Origin: Deltaproteobacteria bacterium
Lineage (GTDB): Bacteria; Myxococcota_A; Polyangia; Haliangiales; SHYZ01
Assembly: GCA_016210055.1 (NCBI GenBank)
Contig: JACQUZ010000011.1
Coordinates: 50,156 to 114,155 of the forward strand
Length of the DNA: 64,000 nucleotides
Direction: 5' to 3'
Part shown: positions 32,687 to 42,499 of the stretch, piece by piece
How positions within the stretch are numbered: the stretch's first letter is position 1
Layout: every line of letters starts with the position of its first letter
The notes under the pieces: generated by a model
What the model was told of the DNA's origin: nothing
Databases searched by the model: none
Seen by the model: the letters and a program-made list of their open reading frames with translations, nothing else
Program-made: the position numbers and the translations under genes

Positions 32687-34282
32687 TTGTCCTATCCACG
32701 TGTAGTCAAAGCGGAAATTTTTCTTGGCCTCGAGGAGATGGCGCTTGCACAGAAGGGTGAAGTGGACCTTCGTGAGCTCGCAGCCCGCGCCCTTGCACTT
32801 CACCGCGAGGACATCCATGCGGTCGTGGTGGCACGGCGTTCCTTGGATGCGCGAAAGGGGCGCCCGATGGGATACCGGCTGCGGCTCGACGTCCATGTGG
32901 GTGGGGTTGTGGCCACGACACGCCAGCGACCGAAGCCCGAGCCGGTGAAGAAGCCCATGCGCGTGGTCGTGGCCGGAAGTGGCCCGGCAGGTACTTTTGC
33001 CGCGTTGCGCTTGGCCGAGGCTGGGGTGCGCGTCACTCTCGCCGAGCTCGGAAAGGACGTCAGGTCGCGCCGCCATGACCTGGCCGCGCTCGTCCGGAGA
33101 GGCCAGCTCGACCCGACGTCGAACTACTGCTTCGGCGAGGGAGGAGCCGGTACCTTCTCGGACGGAAAGCTCTACACGCGTGCCAAGGATCGGGCGAGGG
33201 TGAACGAGGTTCTGGAGATACTCGTCGAGCATGGGGCCGATCCATCGATCCAGGTTGAGAGCCGGCCCCACATTGGCTCGAACAAGTTACCAGTCCTTCT
33301 GGCGGCGATGAGCGCGCACCTCGAGTCCCTGGGGGTCGAATACCACTGGTCCGACCCCGTCGTCGGATTTCGTGGTGACGGCGGGCGAGTCACGGTCTCC
33401 AAGCTCCGGTCCGGGCTGGAGATCCCGTGCGATCGCCTCGTGCTCGCGGTGGGTCACAGCGCGCGGAGCACGTACGAGTGGCTGTTGGAGATGGGCGTCG
33501 CCGCTGCCTCCAAGCCCTTCGCCATTGGGGCCCGCGTGGAGCACCCACAGCCCTTGATCGACCGCATCCAGTACGGCGCCATGCATGGGCATCCCCTGCT
33601 TCCTTCGGCCTTCTATCACGTGACGGCGTCGGTGCGCGTGGGAGGCAACGAGAGGGGCGTGTACTCCTTCTGCATGTGCCCCGGGGGATGGATCGTCGAC
33701 AGCTCGACGGAGCACGGCCGCTTGGCAACCAATGGGATGAGCCTCAAGCGGCGTGACTCCCCCTTTGCGAACGCGGCGCTGGTCGTCACCGTGGAACCGG
33801 GCGACGTGGCGGCGTGGGGGAGGAGCGCCGAAGACCCTCTCGCTGGGGTCGCGTTCCAGCGTGCCGTCGAAGAGCGCGCGTATGAGCTCGGGGGAGGTGG
33901 GTTCGTCGCGCCTGCTCAAAATCTCCTCGATTTCTTGAAGGGACGAGCGACGACGACGCCAGGGCGTTCGAGCTACCGGCCGCGCGTCGTCGGAGCTGAC
34001 CTGGCAGAGGCGCTCCCCGATCTCGTGACCCATGCGCTGCGCGCGGCTATCCCCCGGATGGACAAGACCATGTGGGGGTTCAAGACGTCCGAAGCCCAGC
34101 TCGTCGGCGTGGAGACCCGGACCAGCTCTCCGCTGCGGATTCTTCGAGACTCGGTGACCTACGAGTCGCTCAGCCACAAGGGGCTCTTTCCTTGTGGAGA
34201 AGGGGCTGGTTATGCGGGCGGGATCGTTTCTGCGGCGATCGATGGTCTTGCGGTCGCGGACGCGATTCTCAGAGGTACCTAG
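32687..34282 (+). CDS. NAD(P)/FAD-dependent oxidoreductase (COG2509-like)
   Basis: The 531-residue product has a small ~85-residue N-terminal domain, then a Rossmann FAD motif VAGSGPAGTFAALRLAEAG near residue 95. It continues with GEGGAGTFSDGKLYTR, a pattern of the uncharacterised FAD-dependent dehydrogenase family COG2509, and LFPCGEGAGYAGGIVSAAIDGL at the C-terminus for FAD binding. There is no membrane segment. The TTG at 32687 is the likely start because the N-terminal domain begins there; ATG 32738 is the alternative. It converges on the giant repeat gene with a 3-bp gap. The substrate is unknown. Confidence 0.85.
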   Translation: MSYPRVVKAEIFLGLEEMALAQKGEVDLRELAARALALHREDIHAVVVARRSLDARKGRPMGYRLRLDVHVGGVVATTRQRPKPEPVKKPMRVVVAGSGPAGTFAALRLAEAGVRVTLAELGKDVRSRRHDLAALVRRGQLDPTSNYCFGEGGAGTFSDGKLYTRAKDRARVNEVLEILVEHGADPSIQVESRPHIGSNKLPVLLAAMSAHLESLGVEYHWSDPVVGFRGDGGRVTVSKLRSGLEIPCDRLVLAVGHSARSTYEWLLEMGVAAASKPFAIGARVEHPQPLIDRIQYGAMHGHPLLPSAFYHVTASVRVGGNERGVYSFCMCPGGWIVDSSTEHGRLATNGMSLKRRDSPFANAALVVTVEPGDVAAWGRSAEDPLAGVAFQRAVEERAYELGGGGFVAPAQNLLDFLKGRATTTPGRSSYRPRVVGADLAEALPDLVTHALRAAIPRMDKTMWGFKTSEAQLVGVETRTSSPLRILRDSVTYESLSHKGLFPCGEGAGYAGGIVSAAIDGLAVADAILRGT

Positions 34283-34285
34283 CTC

Positions 34286-37200
34286 TTACTGACACACCCC
34301 GTCCACGCACGTTCCCTTGCAGCACGTGCCTGCGCACAAGGAGGTTGTGCCCGACGGGCAGCAGGTGCCGCCTACGCACGTAGAACCACCGCCACACGCG
34401 GTTCCGCATGCACCGCAGTGGGACGAAGATGAAGCAAGGTTGACGCAGCTTCCGTCGCACTCGACTTGGCCAGCGGGGCAGCTCCTGGCGCAGCAGCGGA
34501 AGCCGATGTTGGACAGGGTGAGGTCCTTGTCCGCGACTGAGAACTCGAAATCGCAGGTCAGGCCGCCGGCATGGTTGTCAAACGACCCGCCGCGCAAGGT
34601 GTACACAGCCCCGCCACCGGCGCACCGTGGGTCGTCGGTCCATTCCTTCATGTTGCCAGAGAGATCCGCGACTCCGTCGGTGCTCGTGCAAGCGGGGAGA
34701 GAGCCCGTGGCGATCGCCCAGTCCTCGTTCTCAAAGGTGCTGGTGAGCGGGTCGTAGTCGGACCCGTTGCACCAGAGAGGCTGGTAGGCGTCCCCGTACG
34801 GGTACTCGTTGTCCGCCGGGGGCAGGCCGGCGCCTTGGCACGCGCGACCCCACTCGTCGGCAATGATGCCACCGGTGCAGCAACCTCCTGCACAGCCAGT
34901 TCGGTAGGCCTTGCAAAGGCGCATCCCGGCGGCACGACACGCGGCCTGCGCTTCATCGTAACTGGCCAGCGCCCAAGGCAGACGGCTGGGCCTCGAGCAA
35001 GCGTGGGTCTCGACGAGCCCAGCGCTCCTGTCGGCGGCGTCTGGGCGCGACGCCTCGTAGTTGAATATCACGTACGTTCCGAGCGTTCCGGTCGTGGAAA
35101 TGGTGGTGACCTCTTGGCGGACTCCCAGGAAACCACCGTAGTCGTAGAACTCGTCGACCTTCCCGTCGCAATCGTCGTCTACCGCGTTGCACGTCTCGTT
35201 CGTCGGCGTGGCGCCCGGCTGGGTGATGACACACGACAGCCCATCCTTTGATGAGTTGCACGCGAGGGTGCCAGTCCCACGGCAAGCGCCAATCCTTCTG
35301 GCTGTTCCCCAGGTGCCGTCCTCGGCGCATGGGGTGCCCTTGAGTGCAAATGGCTCGTCCACACCGCCGTCGCAGTCATTGTCCCGGCCGTCGCACAGCG
35401 TTTCCTCTAGCACCAGGTCACCGTTGGCGTCGACCTGGACTGATGGATCCGAGTAGATGCACTTCCAGCCGCCCGATCCCGTGCATGTCGGCGACGTGTT
35501 GGCGCAGGGCCCGCGGGTGGCACAGAGCCCGGCCGGCGGCGTCAAGCCCTCGTCGACCTGCTTGTCGCAGTCGTTGTCCAGGCCGTCGCAGATCTCCTGC
35601 CCAGTGGGCGTGCACGCATGCTCGCAGCCGTTGCTCGCGTCGCGATCGGCGTCCACGAAGCCCGTCTTGCACGCGAGGATGGTGCAGCGTCCCTGCGTGC
35701 ATCCGGCCACCGCGTTGGGGATGCTGCACGGCGTGCATCCGCCGCAGGTCCTCGGATCGTTTTGCTTGTCGAAGATCTCGTCGATCGAACCGTTGCAGTT
35801 GTTGTCCAAGTTGTCGCAGGTCTCCGGCTTCGCCTCGACTTGACCCACGCAAGCGAGGAAGCCCGAGATGCACTGCTGGGTCCCCGCCGTGCATTCGCCG
35901 GTGTCGGTGCCGCAGCTTTGCCCCACCCCCGCGGCGCCTTCGTCAATGCTCCCATCACAGTCATCGTCCTTGCCGTTGCACGTCTCGCTTCCCACCGGCG
36001 TGCACGCGTACTCACAGCCGTTCTCTGGGCTCTTGTCCACGTCATGGAACCCAGGGGCACAGGTTCCCATGGTGCAGAGCCCGAGCATGCAGCGCGCGCC
36101 CGCGTTGGGGTACGAGCAGGTTTTTCCGCACGTGCCGCAGTTCTGCGGGTCGCCAGACAAGTCGAACCCCTCATCGGCGGCGCCATCGCAATCGTTGTCC
36201 TCACCGTCGCAGGATTCGTTGGCGGAGGTCTTGATGCAGGAATACTCGCATCCGTTGGCCACGTTGCCGTCGAGATCGACGTGCCCGAACTGGCATGAAC
36301 CCACCTGGCACTTGCCAGTCACGCAGGCAGGCGTCGCGAATGGCACGACGCAGGGCGAGCAGCCGCCGCAATGGTTGACGTCAGTGTTCTTGTCTATCGG
36401 GTCGTCGACTAGGCCGTCGCAGTCGTCATCGATGTCGTTGCACGTCTCGGGCGTTGGCCCGACCGATCCCATGCACCGAACGATGCCGAAGTAGCACTCC
36501 GTTGTGCCGGCCACGCAGGCGCCCGTATCGGTACCGCAGGTCGTGCCACCGCCGGGATTTCCCTCGTCCACGCTCCCATCGCAGTCGTTGTCGATGCCGT
36601 CACAGGCCTCGACGCCGTTGTTGGAAGGGGTGCAGTTGTACTCGCAGCCGGGCACCTCTGGGTTCACGTCGACGTACCCAGCGTCACAAGCCGCGATGGT
36701 ACACGCTCCGAGGCCGTCGCCGTCGGGATCGACGCAGGCGGCAGTCGCGTGGATGAGCAAGCACCGTTGGCCGCAGCCCCCGCAGTTCTGCACGTCCTTG
36801 TCCAACTGGAAATCCTCGTCGATCTTGCCGTTGCAGTCGTTGTCCGCGCGGTCGCACGCTTCCGATCCGCCGTTGGTGGAGATGCAGAAGTACTCGCATC
36901 CGTTTTGCGGGTCTCCGTCGAGATCATGGTAGCCTGGGAAGCACTCGCCACGCTCGCACTTGCCCGCGATGCACGCGCCAAAAGCGTGCACGTACCGGCA
37001 GACCGAGTTGCACTTGCCGCAGTGGTTCGGGTCGCTCGTGAGGTCGAACTCCTCATCCACCTCGCCGTCACAGTCGTTGTCTGCTTCGTCGCAGATCTCG
37101 GCCAAAGAGACGCACGCGTCGAGCGAGTCGCCTGCGTCCCCGGGCCGGGCGTCGGCGCGGCCGGAATCTGACCGAGGGCGCGCGTCACTGGCTTGGACGC

Positions 37201-40200
37201 TCCCATCGAGGGCTTCCTTGACCGTCAGGCGGTAGGGATCGACGTTGCACGATGCAAGGACGCCAAGGAGGGCGGGGAGCAAGGTCCCCACCTTCTTCCA
37301 GCGCCTGAGAACGAGTGCGCCCAAAAGGAGCGCCAGCGCCATCGTGGCACCGGAGCTTCGCCCCCTTCGCGTGCCCACGTCACAGGAGCAGCCGCCTCCG
37401 CCTCCACCAGCGAGGACGAGCTCGGAGTTTCCAGGCTGCACGTTCTCGTCGGCGACGCAGGTCCCAATCCCGTTGAAATCTGGCTCGCAGTGGGATGGAG
37501 GACTGCTGCTGCACTTGATCGCAAGGCATGGGTCCGGGATGCACTCGCCCGTCGAGAGAACGCAAGTCTCTCCTTGGGGACAGCGGATGCCCGTGCACTG
37601 CGGGTAGACGCACTCGCCGATGGCTGGGTTACAGGCCTTCCCCTGCTCGCACTCGATGCGGGCACAGCTGTCCTCGACGCAAGCGCCAGTCGTGGCGTCA
37701 CAGCGGTAGCCGGTCGTGCACTCCCCGGTGCAGTCGTGGATGCAGTCGCTGTCGAAGCAGATTTCTGAATCCTTGCACTTCCCTGGCGGGCACGGGTCGG
37801 GCTCGCAGGTAGCCACGCCACCTGGGCCTGCCACGCAGATGAACCCCTCGACACAGGAGAGTCGTGGATCGAAGCAGTCGACGCAGTCCCCACGGCCGAT
37901 GCAGCTCTTGCCAAGCGGGCACGTGCTCTGGGTGCACCACTTCTGGCAAGTGCCTCCCCGGAGGGGATCGCAGTGCTCGTCTGCGGCGCACGACACGCCC
38001 AGGCAGGGGTCCTGCACGCAGTATTCCGAGGGCGCAGGAGTGTCGGCGATCGGCACGCACTCGAAGCCCCCTGGGCAGGGGAACTCGCAGGGGAACTCGC
38101 CTGGGTAGCAGCAGGGAAGGACGCAGCTGCCCTCGTAGCAGATCTCCTCTGGCCTTGGGCACTTCGCAAAGTCGTCTGCCTTTCCATCGCAATCGTCGTC
38201 GAGGCCGTTGCAGATTTCGGGCTGGGGACCCTTGTAACCCTGGCACGTCAGCTTTCCGTCGACACACTCCGCTTGGCCGAGGTCACACTCACCGGTGTCC
38301 GCCTGTGCCTCGAACCCTGGCGCTACGCAGCGTTCTCCCACGCCAGGCAGGATCGGCTCGTCGATGAATCCGTCGCAGTCGTTATCGAGCCCGTCGCAGA
38401 CCTCCGGCGTCCCCGTCTGACTCGCCCCGCACTTGAGGGCACCGTCCACGCATTCCCACAAGCCAGGGAGGCAGACTCCCACGGCTGGGGAGCACGTGGT
38501 CCCCACGTAGGGGAGCGGTTCCTCATCGACGAGACCATCGCAGTCGTCGTCGATGCCGTTGCAGACCTCGGTCCCAGGCGTGCCCTGGGGAGCCGTGCAG
38601 GTCGTTCCCAGTCCGTCCGGCGCGCATGCCAACTTGCCGGTGAAGCGACACGCGCCTTTCATGCCGTTGTCGCAGGTCGAGCCGATACCTGGGAAATCCT
38701 CGTCTGCCTGGCCGTCACAGTCGTCGTCGCGGCCGTCGCACTTCTCCGCCGTGGGGCCGATTGCCCCCGTGCACTGGAGGGCGCACGCGGGTGCCGGGGC
38801 GCATGTCAGGATGCCGAGTTGGCACTCGCCCGTGTCTGTCGTTACCACCCCACCGCCCGGTAGGTCGCCACACGAGCTGCCGAGCAGCGGATCTGACTCG
38901 TCGGTCAAGCCATCGCAGTCATTGTCCAGGCAATCACAGGTCTCCTGCCTTGGCCCGGTCGCGCCCACGCACTTGGGGACCCCGTCCACGCAGCGGAGCG
39001 TCCCCGGCACGCATTCGCCCGTATCGGTCCCGCATGGGCCGTTGAAGCCGGCGATGTTGTCATCGATGACGCCATTGCAGTCGTTGTCGATGTTGTCGCA
39101 CGCCTCGGGCTGGGGATCCCGTTCTCCCTGGCAGATGAGCCGTCCGCCGACGCATGCGGTCGTGCCAGCGCGGCAGTACCCAATGAACGGTGGCGTGCCG
39201 CAGCTCGAGCCAAGGGCCGGATCCGACTCGTCAATCAACCCGTCGCAGTCGTTGTCCACGCCATCGCAGACCTCCTGCCCCGAGCCTTCGTCCACCTGGC
39301 CGTCGCAGTCGTCATCGATGCGGTTGCACGCGATTTCGGCCTGCGGACCCACGTCACCAATGCAGGTGCCCCATGCTCCGGCGGTGCACGTCTGGTTGCC
39401 GACTTGGCACGCACCCGTACAGCTGCCCGTGGCCACGTTGCAGCCGGTCCCGAACTCGTAACACGGTCGATTGATCGAATCGATGATGGAGTCACAGTCA
39501 TCGTCGATGTTGTTGCAGGTTTCGGCGGTAGGCCCCTTGCCGCCGGTGCAGATGAGCCTGCCTGCCACGCACTCGGTCTTGCCGTACTCACACGCTCCGA
39601 CGTCCACCCCGCAATCCATGGGCGTGATGCCTTCGTCGACTTGGCCGTCGCAATCATCGTCGCGGTTGTTGCAGACCTCCGGCTGGGGCGTGCACGGGAT
39701 GCAAGAAATGCCGTCGTCGATGAGGCCATTGCAGTTGTCATCGATGCCGTTGCATACCTCAGGGGACGGACTACCGGGGGTCGCAGTGCACTCGGTTCCC
39801 GTCCCATCGATCCTGCAGATTCGGGTCCCCGCTGCGGCGCAGGCACCCTGGCCAGCGGTGCACAGGCTGCCCTTTTCCGGGAAGTCCTCATCGACGAGTC
39901 CGTCGCAGTCATCGTCGAGCTCATTGCACGATTCGGTGCGGATCGACCTGGCCACGATTTCGGCGAGCGCCGCCGCGATTTCCTCCTGGCTGGTCACTAC
40001 GTAGGCCGAGCCCGTTCCCCCGGCCCCGGCGATGGCGTCGAGCTGGACTTTCGTCGGGCAGTTGGGATTGGAGGGCGGACACACGGCCAGCGCGATGACG
40101 TAAGTCTTGACGTCGACCGTGACGGTGGTCCCATCGTTGCGCGTGATCGAGATGTTGCGCAGGGCGGCTGCCGATGCGACGGGATCGCCAAGGCACGTCT

Positions 40201-41386
40201 CTTCGCCGTCCGTAAGGAGAATGACGGAGTACTCGCGGCATGGCGTGGCCGTGTCTTCCTTGAGCGGAGCGGTGACGCCTGTCGTGAGGTAGGTCTTCAT
40301 GTCGGACAGGCTCGCGGCGATGGGCGTCGGTCCCACCGCCCGGAGCTCGCGGTCGGTGCTGCTTCGCTCGTGGTTGTCGATCCACGACACGAGCGCGTCG
40401 TAGTTGTCGTCGAGCGCGGTGCTGGGGAAGCCCACCAGCACCTCACCGCCCGCATTCACGCAGGTGTTGGAGCTGCCCACTCGATAGGCCCCCACGTAGT
40501 TGATGCACTGGCTGTCTGTATCTGGATTGGGGGCAAAGCAGTCGACCGTTACGCCGCTCGCGACGAGGCTCAAGTCCCCCTCGCACGTCTGGTCGACCTT
40601 CTTGAGAGCGCATATTGGCGAAGGGCCTCCTGGTCCGCAGCTGCTCGTGCTGCAGGTGAAGGTCGCGCTGCACTCGTCGTAGCTCGTGTCGGAATCGCAC
40701 GAGGAGAAGCAGTTCTGGCAGGTCTTGGCGCCGCTTGGGGTGGCAAGGCATCGGAGCGGGGCGGTACAGTTGGCGTCGCTGTTGCAGCTATTCCCCCCGG
40801 TGATCTGCTTGAACCGCGCCATGGCGAGCTCTACTTCACCGAACGCGGCCAAGACGTTCCTCAGTGCTCCCTTGGCGGCATGCATTCGGCTGTCGTCAAA
40901 CAACCCATCGCCGTCCATGTCACAGCCCTTGTGCTCGTCAGAGCCATCGCCGTGCGTGGATAGCCCGTCCACGAACGTGCACTTGCTTGCAATGCACTCG
41001 GTACCAAGGGGGCAAACACACTTGGTCCCGGTTGGGGTTGCCCGGCAGTCCAGGCCGCCGGTACAGGATGAGCAGCGACCGTTGGAACCACAGGAGGTCC
41101 CAGCGTTGCACGCACACGCGCCGCTCGTGCACGTTGTCCCCGAGGGGCATTGGGCGTTCGTCGTGCACTGCGCGCCGCAGGCTGCGCCTTGCGCGCACGA
41201 AGGAGGCGAAGTCGCGTTGCACGACAGGCTGGTTTCCCCGAGCGTCCGGATCTCCGGGGTCAGCGTCATGGACCCCGACGTGTCGACAACGACGACGAAG
41301 CGAGGCTTTACGGATCCCGCGCTTGCCGGGGAAACGTAGTGAACGGCGAGAAATCCCACCAACCAAGCGAGGCAAGGTTTACCCAT
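34286..41386 (-). CDS. Giant VWA / MopE-repeat / FGE-like secreted protein (possible in-frame fusion)
   Basis: The continuous frame is 2366 codons. A signal peptide is followed by a von Willebrand A domain with the MIDAS motif DTSGS, and Cys-rich EGF-like stretches. About 12 repeats of the form (C)N/DGxDDDCDGxxDE, the MopE-type putative metal-binding motif, follow. After a Cys-rich section comes a GGGGGGCSC, membrane helix and RRWKK tract at ~1320-1365, which looks like a MYXO-CTERM signal. A lipoprotein-type signal ending LASC follows at once, then about 10 more repeats. An FGE/SUMF1-like domain spans ~2077-2300 (DLSGNMKEWTDD, YTLRGGSFDN, IGFRCC), and the end is Cys-rich. The ATG at 41386 is preceded by GGAGGA. 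It may be two genes fused in frame. Confidence 0.85.
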   Translation of the reverse strand: MGKPCLAWLVGFLAVHYVSPASAGSVKPRFVVVVDTSGSMTLTPEIRTLGETSLSCNATSPPSCAQGAACGAQCTTNAQCPSGTTCTSGACACNAGTSCGSNGRCSSCTGGLDCRATPTGTKCVCPLGTECIASKCTFVDGLSTHGDGSDEHKGCDMDGDGLFDDSRMHAAKGALRNVLAAFGEVELAMARFKQITGGNSCNSDANCTAPLRCLATPSGAKTCQNCFSSCDSDTSYDECSATFTCSTSSCGPGGPSPICALKKVDQTCEGDLSLVASGVTVDCFAPNPDTDSQCINYVGAYRVGSSNTCVNAGGEVLVGFPSTALDDNYDALVSWIDNHERSSTDRELRAVGPTPIAASLSDMKTYLTTGVTAPLKEDTATPCREYSVILLTDGEETCLGDPVASAAALRNISITRNDGTTVTVDVKTYVIALAVCPPSNPNCPTKVQLDAIAGAGGTGSAYVVTSQEEIAAALAEIVARSIRTESCNELDDDCDGLVDEDFPEKGSLCTAGQGACAAAGTRICRIDGTGTECTATPGSPSPEVCNGIDDNCNGLIDDGISCIPCTPQPEVCNNRDDDCDGQVDEGITPMDCGVDVGACEYGKTECVAGRLICTGGKGPTAETCNNIDDDCDSIIDSINRPCYEFGTGCNVATGSCTGACQVGNQTCTAGAWGTCIGDVGPQAEIACNRIDDDCDGQVDEGSGQEVCDGVDNDCDGLIDESDPALGSSCGTPPFIGYCRAGTTACVGGRLICQGERDPQPEACDNIDNDCNGVIDDNIAGFNGPCGTDTGECVPGTLRCVDGVPKCVGATGPRQETCDCLDNDCDGLTDESDPLLGSSCGDLPGGGVVTTDTGECQLGILTCAPAPACALQCTGAIGPTAEKCDGRDDDCDGQADEDFPGIGSTCDNGMKGACRFTGKLACAPDGLGTTCTAPQGTPGTEVCNGIDDDCDGLVDEEPLPYVGTTCSPAVGVCLPGLWECVDGALKCGASQTGTPEVCDGLDNDCDGFIDEPILPGVGERCVAPGFEAQADTGECDLGQAECVDGKLTCQGYKGPQPEICNGLDDDCDGKADDFAKCPRPEEICYEGSCVLPCCYPGEFPCEFPCPGGFECVPIADTPAPSEYCVQDPCLGVSCAADEHCDPLRGGTCQKWCTQSTCPLGKSCIGRGDCVDCFDPRLSCVEGFICVAGPGGVATCEPDPCPPGKCKDSEICFDSDCIHDCTGECTTGYRCDATTGACVEDSCARIECEQGKACNPAIGECVYPQCTGIRCPQGETCVLSTGECIPDPCLAIKCSSSPPSHCEPDFNGIGTCVADENVQPGNSELVLAGGGGGGCSCDVGTRRGRSSGATMALALLLGALVLRRWKKVGTLLPALLGVLASCNVDPYRLTVKEALDGSVQASDARPRSDSGRADARPGDAGDSLDACVSLAEICDEADNDCDGEVDEEFDLTSDPNHCGKCNSVCRYVHAFGACIAGKCERGECFPGYHDLDGDPQNGCEYFCISTNGGSEACDRADNDCNGKIDEDFQLDKDVQNCGGCGQRCLLIHATAACVDPDGDGLGACTIAACDAGYVDVNPEVPGCEYNCTPSNNGVEACDGIDNDCDGSVDEGNPGGGTTCGTDTGACVAGTTECYFGIVRCMGSVGPTPETCNDIDDDCDGLVDDPIDKNTDVNHCGGCSPCVVPFATPACVTGKCQVGSCQFGHVDLDGNVANGCEYSCIKTSANESCDGEDNDCDGAADEGFDLSGDPQNCGTCGKTCSYPNAGARCMLGLCTMGTCAPGFHDVDKSPENGCEYACTPVGSETCNGKDDDCDGSIDEGAAGVGQSCGTDTGECTAGTQQCISGFLACVGQVEAKPETCDNLDNNCNGSIDEIFDKQNDPRTCGGCTPCSIPNAVAGCTQGRCTILACKTGFVDADRDASNGCEHACTPTGQEICDGLDNDCDKQVDEGLTPPAGLCATRGPCANTSPTCTGSGGWKCIYSDPSVQVDANGDLVLEETLCDGRDNDCDGGVDEPFALKGTPCAEDGTWGTARRIGACRGTGTLACNSSKDGLSCVITQPGATPTNETCNAVDDDCDGKVDEFYDYGGFLGVRQEVTTISTTGTLGTYVIFNYEASRPDAADRSAGLVETHACSRPSRLPWALASYDEAQAACRAAGMRLCKAYRTGCAGGCCTGGIIADEWGRACQGAGLPPADNEYPYGDAYQPLWCNGSDYDPLTSTFENEDWAIATGSLPACTSTDGVADLSGNMKEWTDDPRCAGGGAVYTLRGGSFDNHAGGLTCDFEFSVADKDLTLSNIGFRCCARSCPAGQVECDGSCVNLASSSSHCGACGTACGGGSTCVGGTCCPSGTTSLCAGTCCKGTCVDGVCQ
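37247..37429 (-). other. Internal MYXO-CTERM-like signal followed by lipoprotein-type signal
   Basis: Within the giant frame, GGGGGGCSC, a helix (ATMALALLLGALVL) and RRWKK end at 37292. At 37291 a GTG begins VGTLLPALLGVLASC, whose last four residues are a perfect lipobox. No stop codon lies between. AAGGTG at 37294-37289 has a 6-base gap to a TTG at 37282, so a second start is conceivable. If so, the downstream product (34286-37291, about 1001 codons) would be a separate lipoprotein. Confidence 0.6.
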
Positions 41387-41634
41387 TCCATCCTCCAAGA
41401 AGCCAAGCGACCGTTATTTGGCGACGGAAAGCGTCCGTACAAGGGGACGTGCGGAGTACCTAGCGATTCCTACATTGACCGACGAAGTCACCTGCGCTCT
41501 AGGGTAGGAGAATTCGCGTGGGGATAGGGCGGGTTGGTTTCGGTGACTCGTCAATGAGTCCTGCAACCAAGGTACGAGCGGCCGCACCAACGAGCGGCAG
41601 CAGCGCGATCAACGACCTCGTTGCATGCGATGAC

Positions 41635-41982
41635 TCAGTGCGGCGCGATCGAAAGGACACGGGCAAGCCACGCGGTCTGTGCAGGGGTCATGCGCTCGAA
41701 GCGGACTCCAGCCGCATGGGTTCCGTCGTCCCCTTCTGCTGTCCACATGACTCGCGCCCACACTTGGAGGGGCGGGGTCTGCTCGTCCTCGACCCCTTCC
41801 ACCACGAGGAAGAGCGACAGGTTGAACTGCTCACCGTCTGCGAGTGGGCGGTCGCATTCGAGCGCGGCCCCACCCTCACTGAGGTTGCGCGTGACCGCGG
41901 TAAAGTCCGCACGTTGGAGGTGGACCTCGGCGGACAATCGAAGGTCAACTCGAGCGTGCTCGCGGGCGTGATGCTCGCTCAT
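41635..41982 (-). CDS. PilZ-domain protein
   Basis: The 115-residue product is a single PilZ domain, a c-di-GMP receptor. The N-terminal RVDLR matches RxxxR and NLSEGG matches [D/N]xSxxG, so the binding residues look intact. The rest is the six-stranded barrel and a short C-terminal helix. The ATG at 41982 overlaps the stop of the upstream PilZ gene (ATGA), so the two are co-translated. Its effector target is unknown. Confidence 0.85.
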   Translation of the reverse strand: MSEHHAREHARVDLRLSAEVHLQRADFTAVTRNLSEGGAALECDRPLADGEQFNLSLFLVVEGVEDEQTPPLQVWARVMWTAEGDDGTHAAGVRFERMTPAQTAWLARVLSIAPH

Positions 41983-42407
41983 CCGAAGTCCTCATCGACA
42001 TCGCCCAACTCCTTGGGCGTTTCGGCGCCATCGTCGGTCGCGGCCGCCTCCTCTTCCTGGCGGGCAATTCCTTCTGTGAGATAGCGAAGAAACATCTCCA
42101 AGTAGGCACGGGTCTCGCTCGTCAGCCTGTAGAAGCTCGTCCCCACCTGGTATTTCGATTCGCCGAGTTGGGTGCACCAGACGACTCGTGCTCGCACCCG
42201 GAGCGGTTCCGAAAACGTTTGCTCGTCGAAAACGAGCGCAAGGTTGAGATCCACATCCCCTCCGAGGGGAAGGGGCGCCTGGGTAAAAAAACACAAGCCA
42301 CCCCGGGAGACATCGCGCGTCCGGGCAGGGACGAGCGTGTCTCCAAGCGTAACCTCTGCGTCCAGCTCGATTGCATAGCGTGGATGTGCCCTCGACTCAT
42401 TGGTCAT
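41979..42407 (-). CDS. PilZ-domain protein
   Basis: The 142-residue product has RAHPR and DVSRGG, the c-di-GMP binding motifs of a PilZ domain, then a barrel and a helical end with an acidic tail (EEEAAATDDGAETPKELGDVDEDFG). The ATG at 42407 has AAGGTG upstream. It overlaps the following PilZ gene by 4 bp, so the tandem pair may work together or form a heterodimer. Confidence 0.85.
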   Translation of the reverse strand: MTNESRAHPRYAIELDAEVTLGDTLVPARTRDVSRGGLCFFTQAPLPLGGDVDLNLALVFDEQTFSEPLRVRARVVWCTQLGESKYQVGTSFYRLTSETRAYLEMFLRYLTEGIARQEEEAAATDDGAETPKELGDVDEDFG

Positions 42408-42499
42408 GGATCACCTTGCTGCCCTTGCCATGCGTGGTGGATGAGGCATCTCTGCACGGGAGCGATTCGCCTCATAGTATATCCGGGCGGCCATCATTT

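Noticed and set aside
39404..40963. 519-codon plus-strand frame inside the giant repeat gene
   Set aside because: It is antisense to the VWA/MopE-repeat coding region, has no ribosome binding site, and repeats create the long open frame.
34286..41386. CRISPR-like repeated DNA in the giant gene
   Set aside because: The repetition is coding: degenerate MopE-type repeats of variable spacing in one frame, without fixed repeats and unique spacers.
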